Part shown: in pieces, positions 41,304 through 50,222 of the stretch | How the letters are laid out: the number at the start of each line of letters is the position of its first letter | How positions within the stretch are numbered: the first letter of the stretch is position 1 | Source of the DNA: Rubrivirga sp046845755 | Lineage (GTDB): Bacteria; Bacteroidota; Rhodothermia; Rhodothermales; Rubricoccaceae | Direction of reading: 5' to 3' | DNA: 64,000 bases | Assembly: GCF_046845755.1 (NCBI RefSeq) | Contig: NZ_CP177357.1 | Coordinates: 2,046,001-2,110,000, forward strand | Translations under genes and position numbers: made by a program | Notes under the pieces: generated by a model | What the model was told of the DNA's origin: nothing | Databases searched by the model: none | The model's input: the letters and a program-made list of their open reading frames with translations, nothing else

Positions 41304-43490
41304 ATGGCCGACCCTGCGGCATCCCCCTCCACCGCCCGCTTCGGGACGTTTGCCGGCGTCTTTACGCCCAACGTCCTCACGATCCTGGGCATCATCCTCT
41401 TCCTACGGACCGGCTGGGTGGTCGGGCAGGCGGGGCTGTGGGGGGCGCTCCTGATCATCGGCATCGCGAACGCGATCTCGTTCCTGACCGGGCTGTCGCT
41501 GTCGTCGATCGCGACGAGCATGGACGTCCGCGCGGGGGGTAACTACTTTTTGATCTCGCGGTCGCTGGGGCTCCAGATCGGCGGGGCCATCGGGATCCCG
41601 CTGTACCTGTCGCAGGCGATCTCGGTCGCGTTCTACATCATCGGGTTCGTCGAGGCCATGGAGGCCGTCCCGATGCTGGCGGCGTTCGACGCCCAGGTGT
41701 TCGCGACCGTGGTGGCGCTCGGCTTCGTGGCCATCGCGTACGTCGGGGCCGACTTCGCGCTCAAGATCCAGTTCGGGATCCTGGCCGTGCTCGTCGCGGC
41801 CCTCGTGTCGTTTTTCGCGGGCGGCTGGGGGAGCGTCGAGGCGCCGGCGGCGACGGGCGTGGGCGAGGTCTCGTTCTGGGTCGTCTTCGCCGTCTTCTTC
41901 CCCGCCGTCACCGGCATCGAGGTCGGGATCTCGCTGTCGGGCGACCTCAAGGACCCGTCGCGGAGCATCCCGCGCGGCACGATCGCGTCGATCGTCGTCA
42001 CGACGGTCGTCTACATCGCCGCGGCCGTCTGGTTTGCGACCCACTTTTCGCCCCAGGAGCTGGTCTCGAACACGGCCGCGATGTCGGAGCTGGCGGCCGT
42101 CCCGCTGCTGATCCTGGCGGGCGTCGCCGCGAGCACGCTGTCGTCGGCGCTGGGGAGCGTGCTGGCCGCGCCTCGGACGCTGCAGGCCGTCGCCGCCGAC
42201 CGCGTGGTGCCGCGCTGGATGGCGAGCCAGATGGGCAGCGCGACCGAGCCGCGCGCGGCCGTCCTGCTGACGGGCGCCGTCGCGATCGCCGTCATCTGGG
42301 CCGGCGATATCGACGCCGTCGCGCCGGTCATCACCATGTTCTTCCTCAACACGTACGGGATGGTGAACCTGGTGGCCGCGCTCGAGAAGGCGGTCGGGAA
42401 TCCGAGCTTCCGGCCGACGTTCCGGGTCCCGTGGTGGGTGCCCGCGCTCGGCGGCGTCGGCTGCTACAGCGCCATGTTCCTCATCAACGCCCCGGCGACC
42501 GTCGCGGCCATCGTGGTCACGTACGGGATCTACTTCGCGCTCCAGCGGCGCCAGCTGGCGGGGACGTGGGGCGACGTGCGTAGCGGCGTCTGGACCTCGC
42601 TCGCGCGGTTCGCGCTGATCCGGCTGGAGTCGAAGGCGCCCGACTCGCGCAACTGGCGGCCCAACTTGATGGTGTTCACGGGCCAGCCCCACAACCGCGA
42701 GCACCTGGTCGCGCTCTCGCGCTGGCTCAGCCTGGGGCGCGGCATCGTCACGTTCAGCCAGCTCATCACCGGGGCCGTCGACGACCCCAACAAGCCGGCG
42801 CGGCGCGAGCGGGCGCGCGAGCGGATCCGCGAGTACATCCGCGAGCACGGGATGACGGCCTTCGCCGAGGCCCAGATCGTACCCGACTTCGCGACAGGCG
42901 CCGTGGCCGTCTCGCAGTCGCACGGGGTCGGGCGGCTGGAGGCCAACACGGTCGTGATGGGCTGGAGCGGGACCGCAGGCGGGCGCGGCCTGCTGCTCCG
43001 CGTCCTGCGCGACCTGGCCGACCTGCGCAAGTCGGTCCTCTTCCTGCGCGTCGACGAGGCGGCCGGCTTCGGCGCGCGCCGCTCGGTCGACGTGTGGTGG
43101 GGCGGGCGCGGCGGGAACGGGGACCTGATGCTGCTGCTGGCCCACCTGATCCGCAGCAACGCCGACTGGGCGGGCACCCGGCTCCGGGTCGTGCGGATGG
43201 TGGGCCGCGAGCAGGCCGCCGAGGGGGTCCGCGCCGATACCGTCCGCCTTCTCGAGGCCGTCCGCGTCGAGGCGGAGGTCCACGTCGTCGTCCGCGACGA
43301 CCGGCCGTTCCCCGAGGTCCTGGCCGCCGAGAGCGGGGCCACGGACCTGACCGTGCTCGGCCTGCAGCGCCCCGACGCCGACGGCGCGGAGGCCTACGGC
43401 ACCGGGCTCGACGGGCTGGCGCAAGCGGCCGGGACGGTCCTGTTCGTCCACAACGGCAACCCGGGCGAGGCCTCGCTGGACGCGGACTGA
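41304..43490 (+). CDS. SLC12/cation-chloride-cotransporter-like APC transporter
   Basis: The 728-residue transporter has about 12 membrane helices (about 20-430) followed by a soluble C-terminal region of about 290 residues. Helix 1 reads VLTILGIILFLRTGWVVGQAG, close to the SLC12 (Na-K-Cl) signature, and FFPAVTGIEVGISLSGDLKDPSRSIPRGT near 195 is the APC/SLC12 conserved loop. The C-terminal half (VFTGQPHNREHLV onward) resembles the SLC12 C-terminal domain, and the end (DLTVLGLQRPDADG) is USP-like. Substrate ions are inferred, not shown. The start is ATG at 41304; the gene is divergent from the Ycf48-like gene. Confidence 0.9.
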   Translation: MADPAASPSTARFGTFAGVFTPNVLTILGIILFLRTGWVVGQAGLWGALLIIGIANAISFLTGLSLSSIATSMDVRAGGNYFLISRSLGLQIGGAIGIPLYLSQAISVAFYIIGFVEAMEAVPMLAAFDAQVFATVVALGFVAIAYVGADFALKIQFGILAVLVAALVSFFAGGWGSVEAPAATGVGEVSFWVVFAVFFPAVTGIEVGISLSGDLKDPSRSIPRGTIASIVVTTVVYIAAAVWFATHFSPQELVSNTAAMSELAAVPLLILAGVAASTLSSALGSVLAAPRTLQAVAADRVVPRWMASQMGSATEPRAAVLLTGAVAIAVIWAGDIDAVAPVITMFFLNTYGMVNLVAALEKAVGNPSFRPTFRVPWWVPALGGVGCYSAMFLINAPATVAAIVVTYGIYFALQRRQLAGTWGDVRSGVWTSLARFALIRLESKAPDSRNWRPNLMVFTGQPHNREHLVALSRWLSLGRGIVTFSQLITGAVDDPNKPARRERARERIREYIREHGMTAFAEAQIVPDFATGAVAVSQSHGVGRLEANTVVMGWSGTAGGRGLLLRVLRDLADLRKSVLFLRVDEAAGFGARRSVDVWWGGRGGNGDLMLLLAHLIRSNADWAGTRLRVVRMVGREQAAEGVRADTVRLLEAVRVEAEVHVVVRDDRPFPEVLAAESGATDLTVLGLQRPDADGAEAYGTGLDGLAQAAGTVLFVHNGNPGEASLDAD

Positions 43491-43678
43491 GGGTTGGGGA
43501 CCGGGGACCGGAAGCCGGCGCCCTCTGGCCTGCTGACGCCAGCGGCCTTGCCCGAAATGGGCGCGCAAGCCAGTGTGCCTCAGGGAACTCACCACGGGGC
43601 GGGAAGCCGGGAACGGCGCCTGCGGACGGAGCGAACGCAGACGAGCGACCGCGCCCCACCCGCGCCGCGCCCCGCCCC

Positions 43679-44209
43679 ATGCCCGAGCACGTCGTCCTCG
43701 TCGACGCCGCCGACCGCGAGATCGGGACGGCCGAGAAGCTGGCCGTCCACCGCGACGGGCGGCTGCACCGGGCCGTCTCCGTCTTCCTGTTCGACGGCCG
43801 GGGCCGGTGGCTGCTCCAGCGCCGCGCCGACGGCAAGTACCACTCGCCGGGCCTGTGGTCGAACACGGCCTGCACGCACCCGCGCCCCGGCGAGCCGCCC
43901 CAGGCCGCCGCCAGCCGCCGCCTGGACGAGGAGATGGGCGTCCGGTGCGCGCTCCGCCCGGCGTTCGCCCGCGTCTACCGCGCCGAGCTGCCCGGGCCCG
44001 AGCCGCTCGTCGAGCACGAGCTCGACCACGTCTTTGTGGGCCGCTTCGACGGCGAGCCGATCCCCGCCGCCGCCGAGGTCTCGGGCTGGCGCTGGGTCGA
44101 CGCCGCCGACCTCCGGTCCGACCTCCGGGCCAACCCCGACCGGTACACGGCGTGGTTCCGGATCCTGTGCGACGAGGCCGCCGAGGCCGCGCTCGCGCTC
44201 GGCGCGTAA
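43679..44209 (+). CDS. idi: Isopentenyl-diphosphate delta-isomerase, type I
   Basis: The enzyme isomerises IPP to DMAPP for isoprenoid and carotenoid synthesis. The 176-residue Nudix-fold protein contains HRAVSVFLFDGRGRWLLQRR near 30, KYHSPGLWSNTACTHPRPGE near 53-72 (the catalytic Cys lies in TNTxCxHP-type sequence, here NTACTHP), the Nudix-like AAASRRLDEEMGV near 78 and HELDHVFVG near 118 with metal-binding Glu. The start is ATG at 43679; the longer frame is a shadow. The next gene begins 49 bp later. Confidence 0.95.
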   Translation: MPEHVVLVDAADREIGTAEKLAVHRDGRLHRAVSVFLFDGRGRWLLQRRADGKYHSPGLWSNTACTHPRPGEPPQAAASRRLDEEMGVRCALRPAFARVYRAELPGPEPLVEHELDHVFVGRFDGEPIPAAAEVSGWRWVDAADLRSDLRANPDRYTAWFRILCDEAAEAALALGA

Positions 44210-44258
44210 CCGGCCCGCGGACGAGCCCGTAGGGCGCGGCGTCTCCCCACCCGCTGCT

Positions 44259-44498
44259 GTGCCCGCTCTCGTCCGCGACGTCGCCCTCTACAACGCCAAG
44301 CTCTGGGTCGCGAGCCTGGCCGGCGCCCTCTTCGTCCCGCTCTCGCTGGTCGCGCTCGCGCTCGACATCGTCCTCCAGACGACCTCCGACGAGGACTCGC
44401 TCTCACGCCGCGTGCTCCGCGCCAGCGCCCAGCTCGAGGCCTCGCTCGACGTGCACGGCGAGCTGACCGACGTGTCGGTCGTGGAGACGGCGCGGTAG
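44259..44498 (+). CDS. Small single-helix membrane protein
   Basis: The 79-residue product has one strong hydrophobic helix (about 18-39, WVASLAGALFVPLSLVALALD) followed by a polar, Ser/Glu/Asp-rich C-terminal tail (about 40-79). The GTG start at 44259 gives a compact protein whose codon pattern matches its neighbours; further upstream the frame runs antisense to idi coding. I recognise no family. It follows idi on the same strand and could share its transcript. Confidence 0.6.
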   Translation: MPALVRDVALYNAKLWVASLAGALFVPLSLVALALDIVLQTTSDEDSLSRRVLRASAQLEASLDVHGELTDVSVVETAR

Positions 44499-44581
44499 CG
44501 GAGAGCGCCCCGCTCGTCGCCGATGGCTCGTCTGGACGGCGAGCCCGCTTTACAGGGCGGCCCGCCAGCAGGTCGGGTTCT

Positions 44582-45730
44582 CTAGAACGACGCGCGGGCG
44601 CTGCTCTCGAGGCCGTCCGCATACCCGGTCATCTCTAGGAAGCCTACGCCGGTCGCCGAGCCGGACACGTCGACGGCGCCCTCCCAGTAGCGGATCGTCG
44701 CGTCGAGCTCTTGCGCCTCGAAGGCGGCCGTCACGTCGAGGTCGAGGCCGGCGCTCGGGACGCGGACGCGCCAGCGCGTCGGGTAATCGGCGCCGTTCGT
44801 CGTCCACGTGTCGAGCGGCTCCAGCGAGAAGTCGGCCGCGTCGAGGCGCGTCTTCGCGCCGTCGACGGCGACGAGCGAGCCCTCGGACAACGGGTCCTTC
44901 GAGCCGTCGGTCCGGCGGAGTTGGTACAGCATCAGGTCGCGGCCGTCGTCGAGGTGGAGGGCGAACCAGTCCCAGCCGACCTGGTCGTCGCCGAGCGCCG
45001 AGGTCGACCACTCGCGGTCGAGCCACGTCAGGCCCTCGACGGGGACGGCCTCGCCGTCGGGGAGCGTGACGGTGCCCGTCGTCGCCATCCGGGTCTGGGC
45101 GTAGTAGTAGCTCGCGTTGCCCTCCCCATTGCCCTTCTGGCTGAGCCCCCGGTCGCCCTGGCGTACGATCGGCTTGAGCGGGCGGGCCGTGAGGTCGAAG
45201 CGCGCGCCCTCGGCCTCGCCGGTGAGCCGGAGCGGGACGGCTGCCCCCGCGTCGCCCGCTTGCGCAAGCCGGACGGGCCCGAGGAAGGCCGCGACGGGCA
45301 CGGCGCTCGCGCCCGCCAGCCCGGCGGCGCCGCGCGAGAAGCGCTCGGCGTCGTAGAACGTCCCCGTCGCCACGTCCCCGATCGCGACGTGCGCCATGTA
45401 CAGCTGGCGCGTGGCCCAGTCCGACGCGCGCTCGGCGGTGTCGGCGGGCGCGAGCGCCGAGCGGAAGACGGTGAACTGGATCCCGAAGCGGCGGCCGGTC
45501 CCGTCGGTCGACCGGACGTTCCCGGTGACGTACCACCACTCGGCCTTAAAGTCGGGGTGCGGCCCGTGGTCGGCGGGGAACGCGAAGTCGACGACGCGGT
45601 CGGCACGCGCGTAGCCGGTCGTGTCGCCCGACATGGCCTCGGCGACGGACACGCTGGCGCCGACACCGGGGGGCGCGTCGGAGCAAGCCGCCAGCGCGGC
45701 GAGGAGGAGGCAGGCGGCAAGCGGGCGCAC
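44582..45730 (-). CDS. CrtC/AttH-like lipocalin-fold lipoprotein
   Basis: The 382-residue lipoprotein has lipobox LLAALAAC (Cys at about 16), then the AttH/carotenoid 1,2-hydratase-like two-domain lipocalin fold: FPADHGPHPDFKAEWWYVTGNV near 53, QFTVFRSAL near 87, YMAHVAIGD near 112, and GLTWLDREWSTSALGDDQVGWDWFALHLDDG near 238-268 (key residues W-L-D-R-E-W and WDWF). Bacterial members occur with LolE-like ABC exporters; the hydratase function itself is not implied. I chose GTG at 45730 (RPLAACLLL signal); TTG at 45757 is possible. Confidence 0.87.
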   Translation of the reverse strand: MRPLAACLLLAALAACSDAPPGVGASVSVAEAMSGDTTGYARADRVVDFAFPADHGPHPDFKAEWWYVTGNVRSTDGTGRRFGIQFTVFRSALAPADTAERASDWATRQLYMAHVAIGDVATGTFYDAERFSRGAAGLAGASAVPVAAFLGPVRLAQAGDAGAAVPLRLTGEAEGARFDLTARPLKPIVRQGDRGLSQKGNGEGNASYYYAQTRMATTGTVTLPDGEAVPVEGLTWLDREWSTSALGDDQVGWDWFALHLDDGRDLMLYQLRRTDGSKDPLSEGSLVAVDGAKTRLDAADFSLEPLDTWTTNGADYPTRWRVRVPSAGLDLDVTAAFEAQELDATIRYWEGAVDVSGSATGVGFLEMTGYADGLESSARASF

Positions 45731-45825
45731 GGGCGTCGAGGGGGCGGACGGCGTCAACGCCGGACCGGCCGGCCGCGGTTCGCTTGCGCTCCCCCTTCAC
45801 GCAGCCGGCCGACGCGGCGCCCCAC

Positions 45826-46815
45826 TCAGCCGCCCGCCAGAAAGGCCGGCAGGGCGTCGGGCCGGGTGACGTAGAAAAAGCGCGTGACGTGAAAGAAGAC
45901 CGGCGCGGCGAAACAGACCGAGTCGATCCGATCCAAGACACCGCCGTGGCCGGGGATGAGGGCCCCGAAGTCCTTGGCGCCCCGGTCGCGCTTGACGGCC
46001 GACATCACCAGCCCGCCCGAGGCGCCCGCGACGGCGATCACCAGGGACACGGCGCCCGCCGCGAGAGGCGAGAACGGCGTCATCCACCACAGCCCGGCGC
46101 CGATCGCGGTCGCGCCGAGCACGCCGCCGATCAGCCCCTCCCACGTCTTGTTGGGGCTCACGCGCGGCGCGAGGGGGCGGCGCCCGACGGTCTTTCCGAC
46201 CACATACTGGAGCACGTCGCTGAGCTGGACGACCACGATCAAGAAGATGAGCAGCTTGATCGTCTCGCCCTCGAACCCAGGGATCGCCAGCGACAGCAGG
46301 AGCGGGGCGTAGCTGACGCAGTAGACGCACACCATCAGGCCCCAGTGGATCGCCGCCGCGCGCCCGAGAAAGTCCGTCGTGTCGCCCGTCGCGGCGCTGC
46401 GGACGGGGGCGAACAGGAACACGTAGACCGGAATGAACAGGACCACCATCCCGTAGAGCCCGAGCCAGACGAACAGGTACTGGACCGGGATGACGACGAA
46501 GAACGCCCACGCCAGCGCGCTGTGGTCGCTGGCCGTCGCGGGCGAGAGCGTCGCGAACTCGCGCAGGGCTAGGAACGAGGTGGCGCCGAAGAGGAGTACC
46601 GACCCCACGCCGCCGGTCGCCAGCGTGAGCGCGAGCACGGCGACCATCGCCCACCACGCCTTGACGCGGAGCGCCAAGTTGTCGACGACGGCCCGGCCCG
46701 CCTCCGTCGTGACACGGCGACGCAGGATCGCGACCGCGACGCTCGCGAGCGCCAACAGGGCAAGGACGCCGACCAAGACGACCTGGAGGTCGGGGTCCTG
46801 AAAAAAGCGGCTCAT
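45826..46815 (-). CDS. Phosphatidate cytidylyltransferase (YnbB-like CdsA)
   Basis: The integral membrane enzyme makes CDP-diacylglycerol from phosphatidate and CTP. The 329 residues contain about eight helices and the CdsA signature SAVKRDRGAKDFGALIPGHGG (about 275-297, with the metal-binding Asp pair continuing to VLDRIDS). SDVLQYVVGKTVGRR and SPNKTWEGLIGG near 210-237 are typical of the YnbB branch. The ATG at 46815 overlaps the acyltransferase stop (ATGA). It is third in a three-gene phospholipid cluster; a housekeeping cdsA presumably exists elsewhere. Confidence 0.93.
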   Translation of the reverse strand: MSRFFQDPDLQVVLVGVLALLALASVAVAILRRRVTTEAGRAVVDNLALRVKAWWAMVAVLALTLATGGVGSVLLFGATSFLALREFATLSPATASDHSALAWAFFVVIPVQYLFVWLGLYGMVVLFIPVYVFLFAPVRSAATGDTTDFLGRAAAIHWGLMVCVYCVSYAPLLLSLAIPGFEGETIKLLIFLIVVVQLSDVLQYVVGKTVGRRPLAPRVSPNKTWEGLIGGVLGATAIGAGLWWMTPFSPLAAGAVSLVIAVAGASGGLVMSAVKRDRGAKDFGALIPGHGGVLDRIDSVCFAAPVFFHVTRFFYVTRPDALPAFLAGG

Positions 46816-47423
46816 GCGGGGGCGCCCAGGCGGGCGACAGCGTCGCGGGCACGCGCGAGGAAGGCGTCTTTCGACTCGTCGGGCGCGAGCCGGAAGGGGG
46901 CGCCGAAGGTGGCGCGGCCCAGCATCGGGACGGGCAGGGTCTTGCCCTTCGGCAGCGACCGCGCCAGGTTTTCGAGCCGGACGGGGACGATCTCGGTGTC
47001 CGGCCGGTGACTCACGAGATGGAACAGGCCGGCGCGGAATGGGCCGACGGCCGTGCCGTCGCCGCGCGTGCCCTCGGGGAAGAGGACGAGCGCCCCGCCG
47101 CCGTCGAGCACGGCCGCGAGGCGGGGCACGGTCTCGCGGTCGACGTGCGCCCGGTCGACGAACACGGAGCGGAACACGTCGCGGGCGATCGTCCGGCGGA
47201 AGGCGGTCGCCTGCCAGTAGTCGCCGGCGGCGACGGGGCGCGCGCGGGCGCGCTCCTCGGGCGGGAGCGCGGCCCAGACCACGACGCCGTCGAGGTGGCT
47301 CGTGTGGTTGGCGACGTAGACGCGCGCGACGCCGGGCGCGAGCTCCGTCTCGAACGTCCCGCTGACCCCGAGCGCGATGCGCGCGAGGCGGACGAGCACG
47401 GCGGCGACGGCGCGGGCAATCAT
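46812..47423 (-). CDS. 1-acyl-sn-glycerol-3-phosphate acyltransferase (PlsC-like)
   Basis: This membrane-associated acyltransferase, about 203 residues, is expected to make phosphatidate, the substrate of the CdsA-like neighbour. Motif I is VANHTSHLDG near 37-46 (NHxxxxD catalytic dyad), and motif III is LFPEGTRGDG near 114-123 (EGTR, substrate phosphate binding). The N-terminus is hydrophobic. ATG at 47423 overlaps the CDP-alcohol phosphotransferase stop (ATGA), and its own stop overlaps the cdsA-like start. Confidence 0.92.
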   Translation of the reverse strand: MIARAVAAVLVRLARIALGVSGTFETELAPGVARVYVANHTSHLDGVVVWAALPPEERARARPVAAGDYWQATAFRRTIARDVFRSVFVDRAHVDRETVPRLAAVLDGGGALVLFPEGTRGDGTAVGPFRAGLFHLVSHRPDTEIVPVRLENLARSLPKGKTLPVPMLGRATFGAPFRLAPDESKDAFLARARDAVARLGAPA

Positions 47424-48067
47424 GAGCCCAGCGCCCCCAGCACCGCTCGCGTACGGCGACTGACAGTAACGAGCGATCCGACGGCGATCACGCCCAGGGT
47501 CGCCGCCAGCACGACCACGTCGTAGCCGGCAGGCACCGCGAGCGCGGCCACCAGCAGCCCGACGGTCAGCGCGAACATCCGGTGGGGCTTGGCCATCGGG
47601 CCCGTGAACCGCTGTTCCAGTCCGCACGCCCCGCCCAACACGCGGACGTAGGCGGTCAGCACGGCGAGCACGCCGGCGGCCCACCCCAGTTCGGGGCCGA
47701 ACGGCACGCCGAGCGCGTAGCCCGCCGGCACGAGCGCGAGCAGGTCCGACGCCCGGTCGGGGAGATCGTTGAACACCTCGCCGGCCGGCGTCCCCTTCCC
47801 GCCCTCGACGGCGACGAGCCCGTCGAGCAGGTTGCACAGCAGGCGGAGTTGGACGGTCCCGGCGGCGATCACGAACAGCAGGGCTCGCGTCCCGCCCTCC
47901 GCGTTCGCAGCCGCCAGCAGGGCCGCCGCGGTGCCGACGGCGACAGCGACGCTGAGGAGGGAGATCGCGTTCGGCGTCCACCCCATCGAAGCGGCGGCGC
48001 GGGCGAGCGCGCCCGCCCACCGGGCCTGGCGGGTCTTGATCGGACGGCGAACGGGGGCACCGGGCAT
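47420..48067 (-). CDS. CDP-alcohol phosphatidyltransferase family protein (YnbA-like)
   Basis: The 215-residue membrane protein has about six helices. Its active-site segment is LLDGLVAVEGGKGTPAGEV... (about 80-104). Compared with the family consensus D-x2-D-G-x2-A-R-x8-G-x3-D-x3-D, Asp82, Gly83, Gly96 and Asp104 are kept, but the first Asp is Asn79, the Arg is Val87 and the third Asp is Asn100. YnbA-type proteins share this variant, so the gene is not simply degraded. It probably transfers a head group to CDP-diacylglycerol, but catalysis is unproven. The start is ATG at 48067; it is first of a three-gene overlapping cluster. Confidence 0.88.
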   Translation of the reverse strand: MPGAPVRRPIKTRQARWAGALARAAASMGWTPNAISLLSVAVAVGTAAALLAAANAEGGTRALLFVIAAGTVQLRLLCNLLDGLVAVEGGKGTPAGEVFNDLPDRASDLLALVPAGYALGVPFGPELGWAAGVLAVLTAYVRVLGGACGLEQRFTGPMAKPHRMFALTVGLLVAALAVPAGYDVVVLAATLGVIAVGSLVTVSRRTRAVLGALGS

Positions 48068-48220
48068 GGCGCCAGGATACCGTGCACTTGCCCTACGCCT
48101 CTGGTACGGATGCCCCGGTCACGCACCCGACGCAAACCGCTCCGTTACATACCCTTCACCCATGACCCAGGGCCGTCACCACCGCGCCCGACATTGCCCA
48201 TTCACACCCCGGCACCCGCC

Positions 48221-48607
48221 ATGACCCTGCTCGAACAAGCCCAGCACCTCCAGGACCTCGCCTCCGGCCCCGACATTCTCGAGGCGGTGGATACCTACTA
48301 CGCCAACGACATTCAGATCGTCGACTTTACCGGCGAGACGCCGCAGGGCAAGGAGACCCAGAAGGAGCGCATTCGCCAGTGGCTGGAGATGGTCGAGACG
48401 GTCGCGCCGGGCGGTGGCGTGCAGTCGATCGCGGCGCACGAGACGGCCCCGGGGACGGGCGTCGTGTTCGTGGAGACCTCGGACGTCGTCACCTTCAAGG
48501 ACGGGACGGTGTACCCGATGGACGAGGTGGCCGTGCAGCGCTGGCAGGACGGGAAGGTGGTCCACGAGCGGTTCTACCACACCCCGCCCGGCGCGACCGA
48601 GGCGTAG
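48221..48607 (+). CDS. SnoaL/NTF2-like family protein
   Basis: The 128-residue small alpha+beta cone protein contains YYANDIQIVDFTGETPQGKE near 25-45 and the repeated strand pattern GVVFVETSDVVTFKDGTVY ... VAVQRWQDGKVVHERFYH typical of SnoaL-like/NTF2 proteins. Members are hydrolases, isomerases or binding proteins; the role here is unknown. The start is ATG at 48221; the gene is divergent from the phospholipid cluster. Confidence 0.88.
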   Translation: MTLLEQAQHLQDLASGPDILEAVDTYYANDIQIVDFTGETPQGKETQKERIRQWLEMVETVAPGGGVQSIAAHETAPGTGVVFVETSDVVTFKDGTVYPMDEVAVQRWQDGKVVHERFYHTPPGATEA

Positions 48608-48630
48608 ACAACCTGACGGCGGGTGCGGCG

Positions 48631-48637
48631 TAGACTG
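48631..48637 (+). promoter_or_regulatory. Candidate -7 element for the LapA-like/corA unit
   Basis: TAGACTG, 26 bp before the ATG at 48664, in the 56-bp gap after the NTF2-like gene. It fits TAnnTT-like elements; support is weak. Confidence 0.3.
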
Positions 48638-48663
48638 CGCTCCCCTCACCCCGGCCCGCCGTC

Positions 48664-49083
48664 ATGCGTCTCGCCCTCGCCGTTCTCTTCCTCGTCGCCG
48701 TCCTCGGCATCCTGCTGGCGACCCAGCCCGCCAACCTTGAAAACGAGGTCCGCCTCGCCTTGCCGTTCGTTGAGGCCGACTGGACCGGCCCTGTCCTGTG
48801 GATGGTCGCCGGATGGTTCGGCGTCGGCTTCGGGCTGGGCTACCTCGTCGGCCTGCCCGGCCGCCTAGGCGCCTCGTTGCGCGCCCGCAAGGTCGAGAAG
48901 GAGCTGACCAAGACCTCCGTCGAGCGCCAGAAGGCGGTTTCCCACCTCAACGAGCCTGCCCCGCCCGCGCCCCCGACCGCTCGCGGCACCACGGAGGCCG
49001 ACGAGATGCAGCGGCTGGCCGACGAGGTCGCGCGCCGGACGGAGTCGGCCACCCAGAACCCGCCGCCGTCGTCGACCCTCTGA
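48664..49083 (+). CDS. LapA-like (DUF1049) membrane protein
   Basis: The 139-residue protein has two N-terminal membrane helices (about 3-20 and 42-63) separated by a short loop with VRLALPF, a pattern seen in LapA/DUF1049 proteins, then a cytoplasmic coiled-coil and Pro-rich tail (about 70-139). LapA in E. coli helps LPS assembly with LapB; no lapB is nearby, so only the fold class is suggested. The TGA stop overlaps the corA ATG by one base. Confidence 0.78.
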   Translation: MRLALAVLFLVAVLGILLATQPANLENEVRLALPFVEADWTGPVLWMVAGWFGVGFGLGYLVGLPGRLGASLRARKVEKELTKTSVERQKAVSHLNEPAPPAPPTARGTTEADEMQRLADEVARRTESATQNPPPSSTL

Positions 49084-50216
49084 TGGCGCAAGGCGCCCGG
49101 CGGCCGCTCGTCGAGCCACGGTCGCACCACTCGGGGCGGCCGCCCGGCGTGCTCCCGGCGCACGCGCCGCCCGCGCGCACGGCGGGCGTTCGCGCGGTTT
49201 TCTACGACGCCGACGGCATCGACGAGTCGGACGGCCTCTCCCCTGCCGAGGCGCGAGCCCTCGCGGACGGCCCCGGCATCGCCTGGATCGCCGTCGACGG
49301 GCTGACCGACACGGCGACCGTCGCCGCCTTTGGCGAGGCGTTCGGGCTCCACCCCCTGCTGGTCGAGGACGTGCTCACGTCGAGCCAGCGCCCCAAGCTG
49401 GAGGTGTTCGACGACGCTGGCGGCCACCCCATCGTGTCAGTCGTCGCGCGGATGGTGCGCGAGACGGGCGACGCCGCCAACGCCGTCGAGGCGTACTGCG
49501 ACGCCGACGCGAGCACCGAGGGCCACCGGATCGACCGCGTCGCGTTCGTGCTCGGGCCGGGCTGGGTGCTGAGCTTCCAGGAGCACCGCGCGGACGTGTT
49601 CGAGCCCGTGCGCGAGCGCCTGCGGACGGGCGCGGGCCGCGTCCGCCGGGCGGGCGCCGACTACCTGCTCTACGCCCTGCTCGACCTCGTCGTCGACCAC
49701 GTCTTCGGGACGCTGGAGCGGATCGGCGACGCGGCCGAGGTGCTGGAGGCGCGCGCCCTCGACGACCCCGAGCCCCGCATCCAGGCCGCGCTGGCGATCC
49801 TGCGGCGGGACCTTACCGGGCTCCGCCGGGCGGTGTGGCCGCTGCGCGAGGTGCTGGCGGCGTTGCAGCGTGACGAGATGCCGTACGTCGAGGCCGACAC
49901 GCGCCCGTTCCTGCGCGACGCCTCCGACCACGTGGTGCAGGCCGTCGAGGTGCTCGAGTCGCTGCGCGAGGTGCTGGGCTCTACCTCCGACCTGTACCTC
50001 TCGTCGCTCGGCGTCCGCCAAAACGAGGTGATGAAGGTGCTCACGGTCGTCGGCACGCTGTTTCTGCCGCTCGGCTTTCTGACGGGCGTCTACGGGATGA
50101 ACTTCGCCGTGATGCCCGAGCTGGCGGTGCCGTGGGCCTACTTCGCGCTGTGGGCCGTAATGATCGCCGTCGCCGTCGCGACGGTCGCGTACTTCAGGCG
50201 CAAGGGCTGGATCTGA
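49083..50216 (+). CDS. corA: CorA family Mg2+/Co2+ transporter
   Basis: The 377-residue pentameric divalent-cation channel has a large N-terminal cytoplasmic domain and two C-terminal helices. The pore signature YGMNF is at about residue 340 (GFLTGVYGMNFAVMPE), followed by the last helix and the basic end YFRRKGWI. LHPLLVEDVL near 93 is also a conserved CorA element. The first 35 residues are Pro/Arg-rich and atypical. The ATG at 49083 overlaps the upstream stop by one base. Confidence 0.95.
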   Translation: MAQGARRPLVEPRSHHSGRPPGVLPAHAPPARTAGVRAVFYDADGIDESDGLSPAEARALADGPGIAWIAVDGLTDTATVAAFGEAFGLHPLLVEDVLTSSQRPKLEVFDDAGGHPIVSVVARMVRETGDAANAVEAYCDADASTEGHRIDRVAFVLGPGWVLSFQEHRADVFEPVRERLRTGAGRVRRAGADYLLYALLDLVVDHVFGTLERIGDAAEVLEARALDDPEPRIQAALAILRRDLTGLRRAVWPLREVLAALQRDEMPYVEADTRPFLRDASDHVVQAVEVLESLREVLGSTSDLYLSSLGVRQNEVMKVLTVVGTLFLPLGFLTGVYGMNFAVMPELAVPWAYFALWAVMIAVAVATVAYFRRKGWI

Positions 50217-50222
50217 GGCCGG

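Noticed and set aside
44582..45730. Assignment as carotenoid 1,2-hydratase because idi is nearby
   Set aside because: Only the AttH/CrtC-like lipocalin fold is supported; it is a lipoprotein and no carotenoid genes adjoin.
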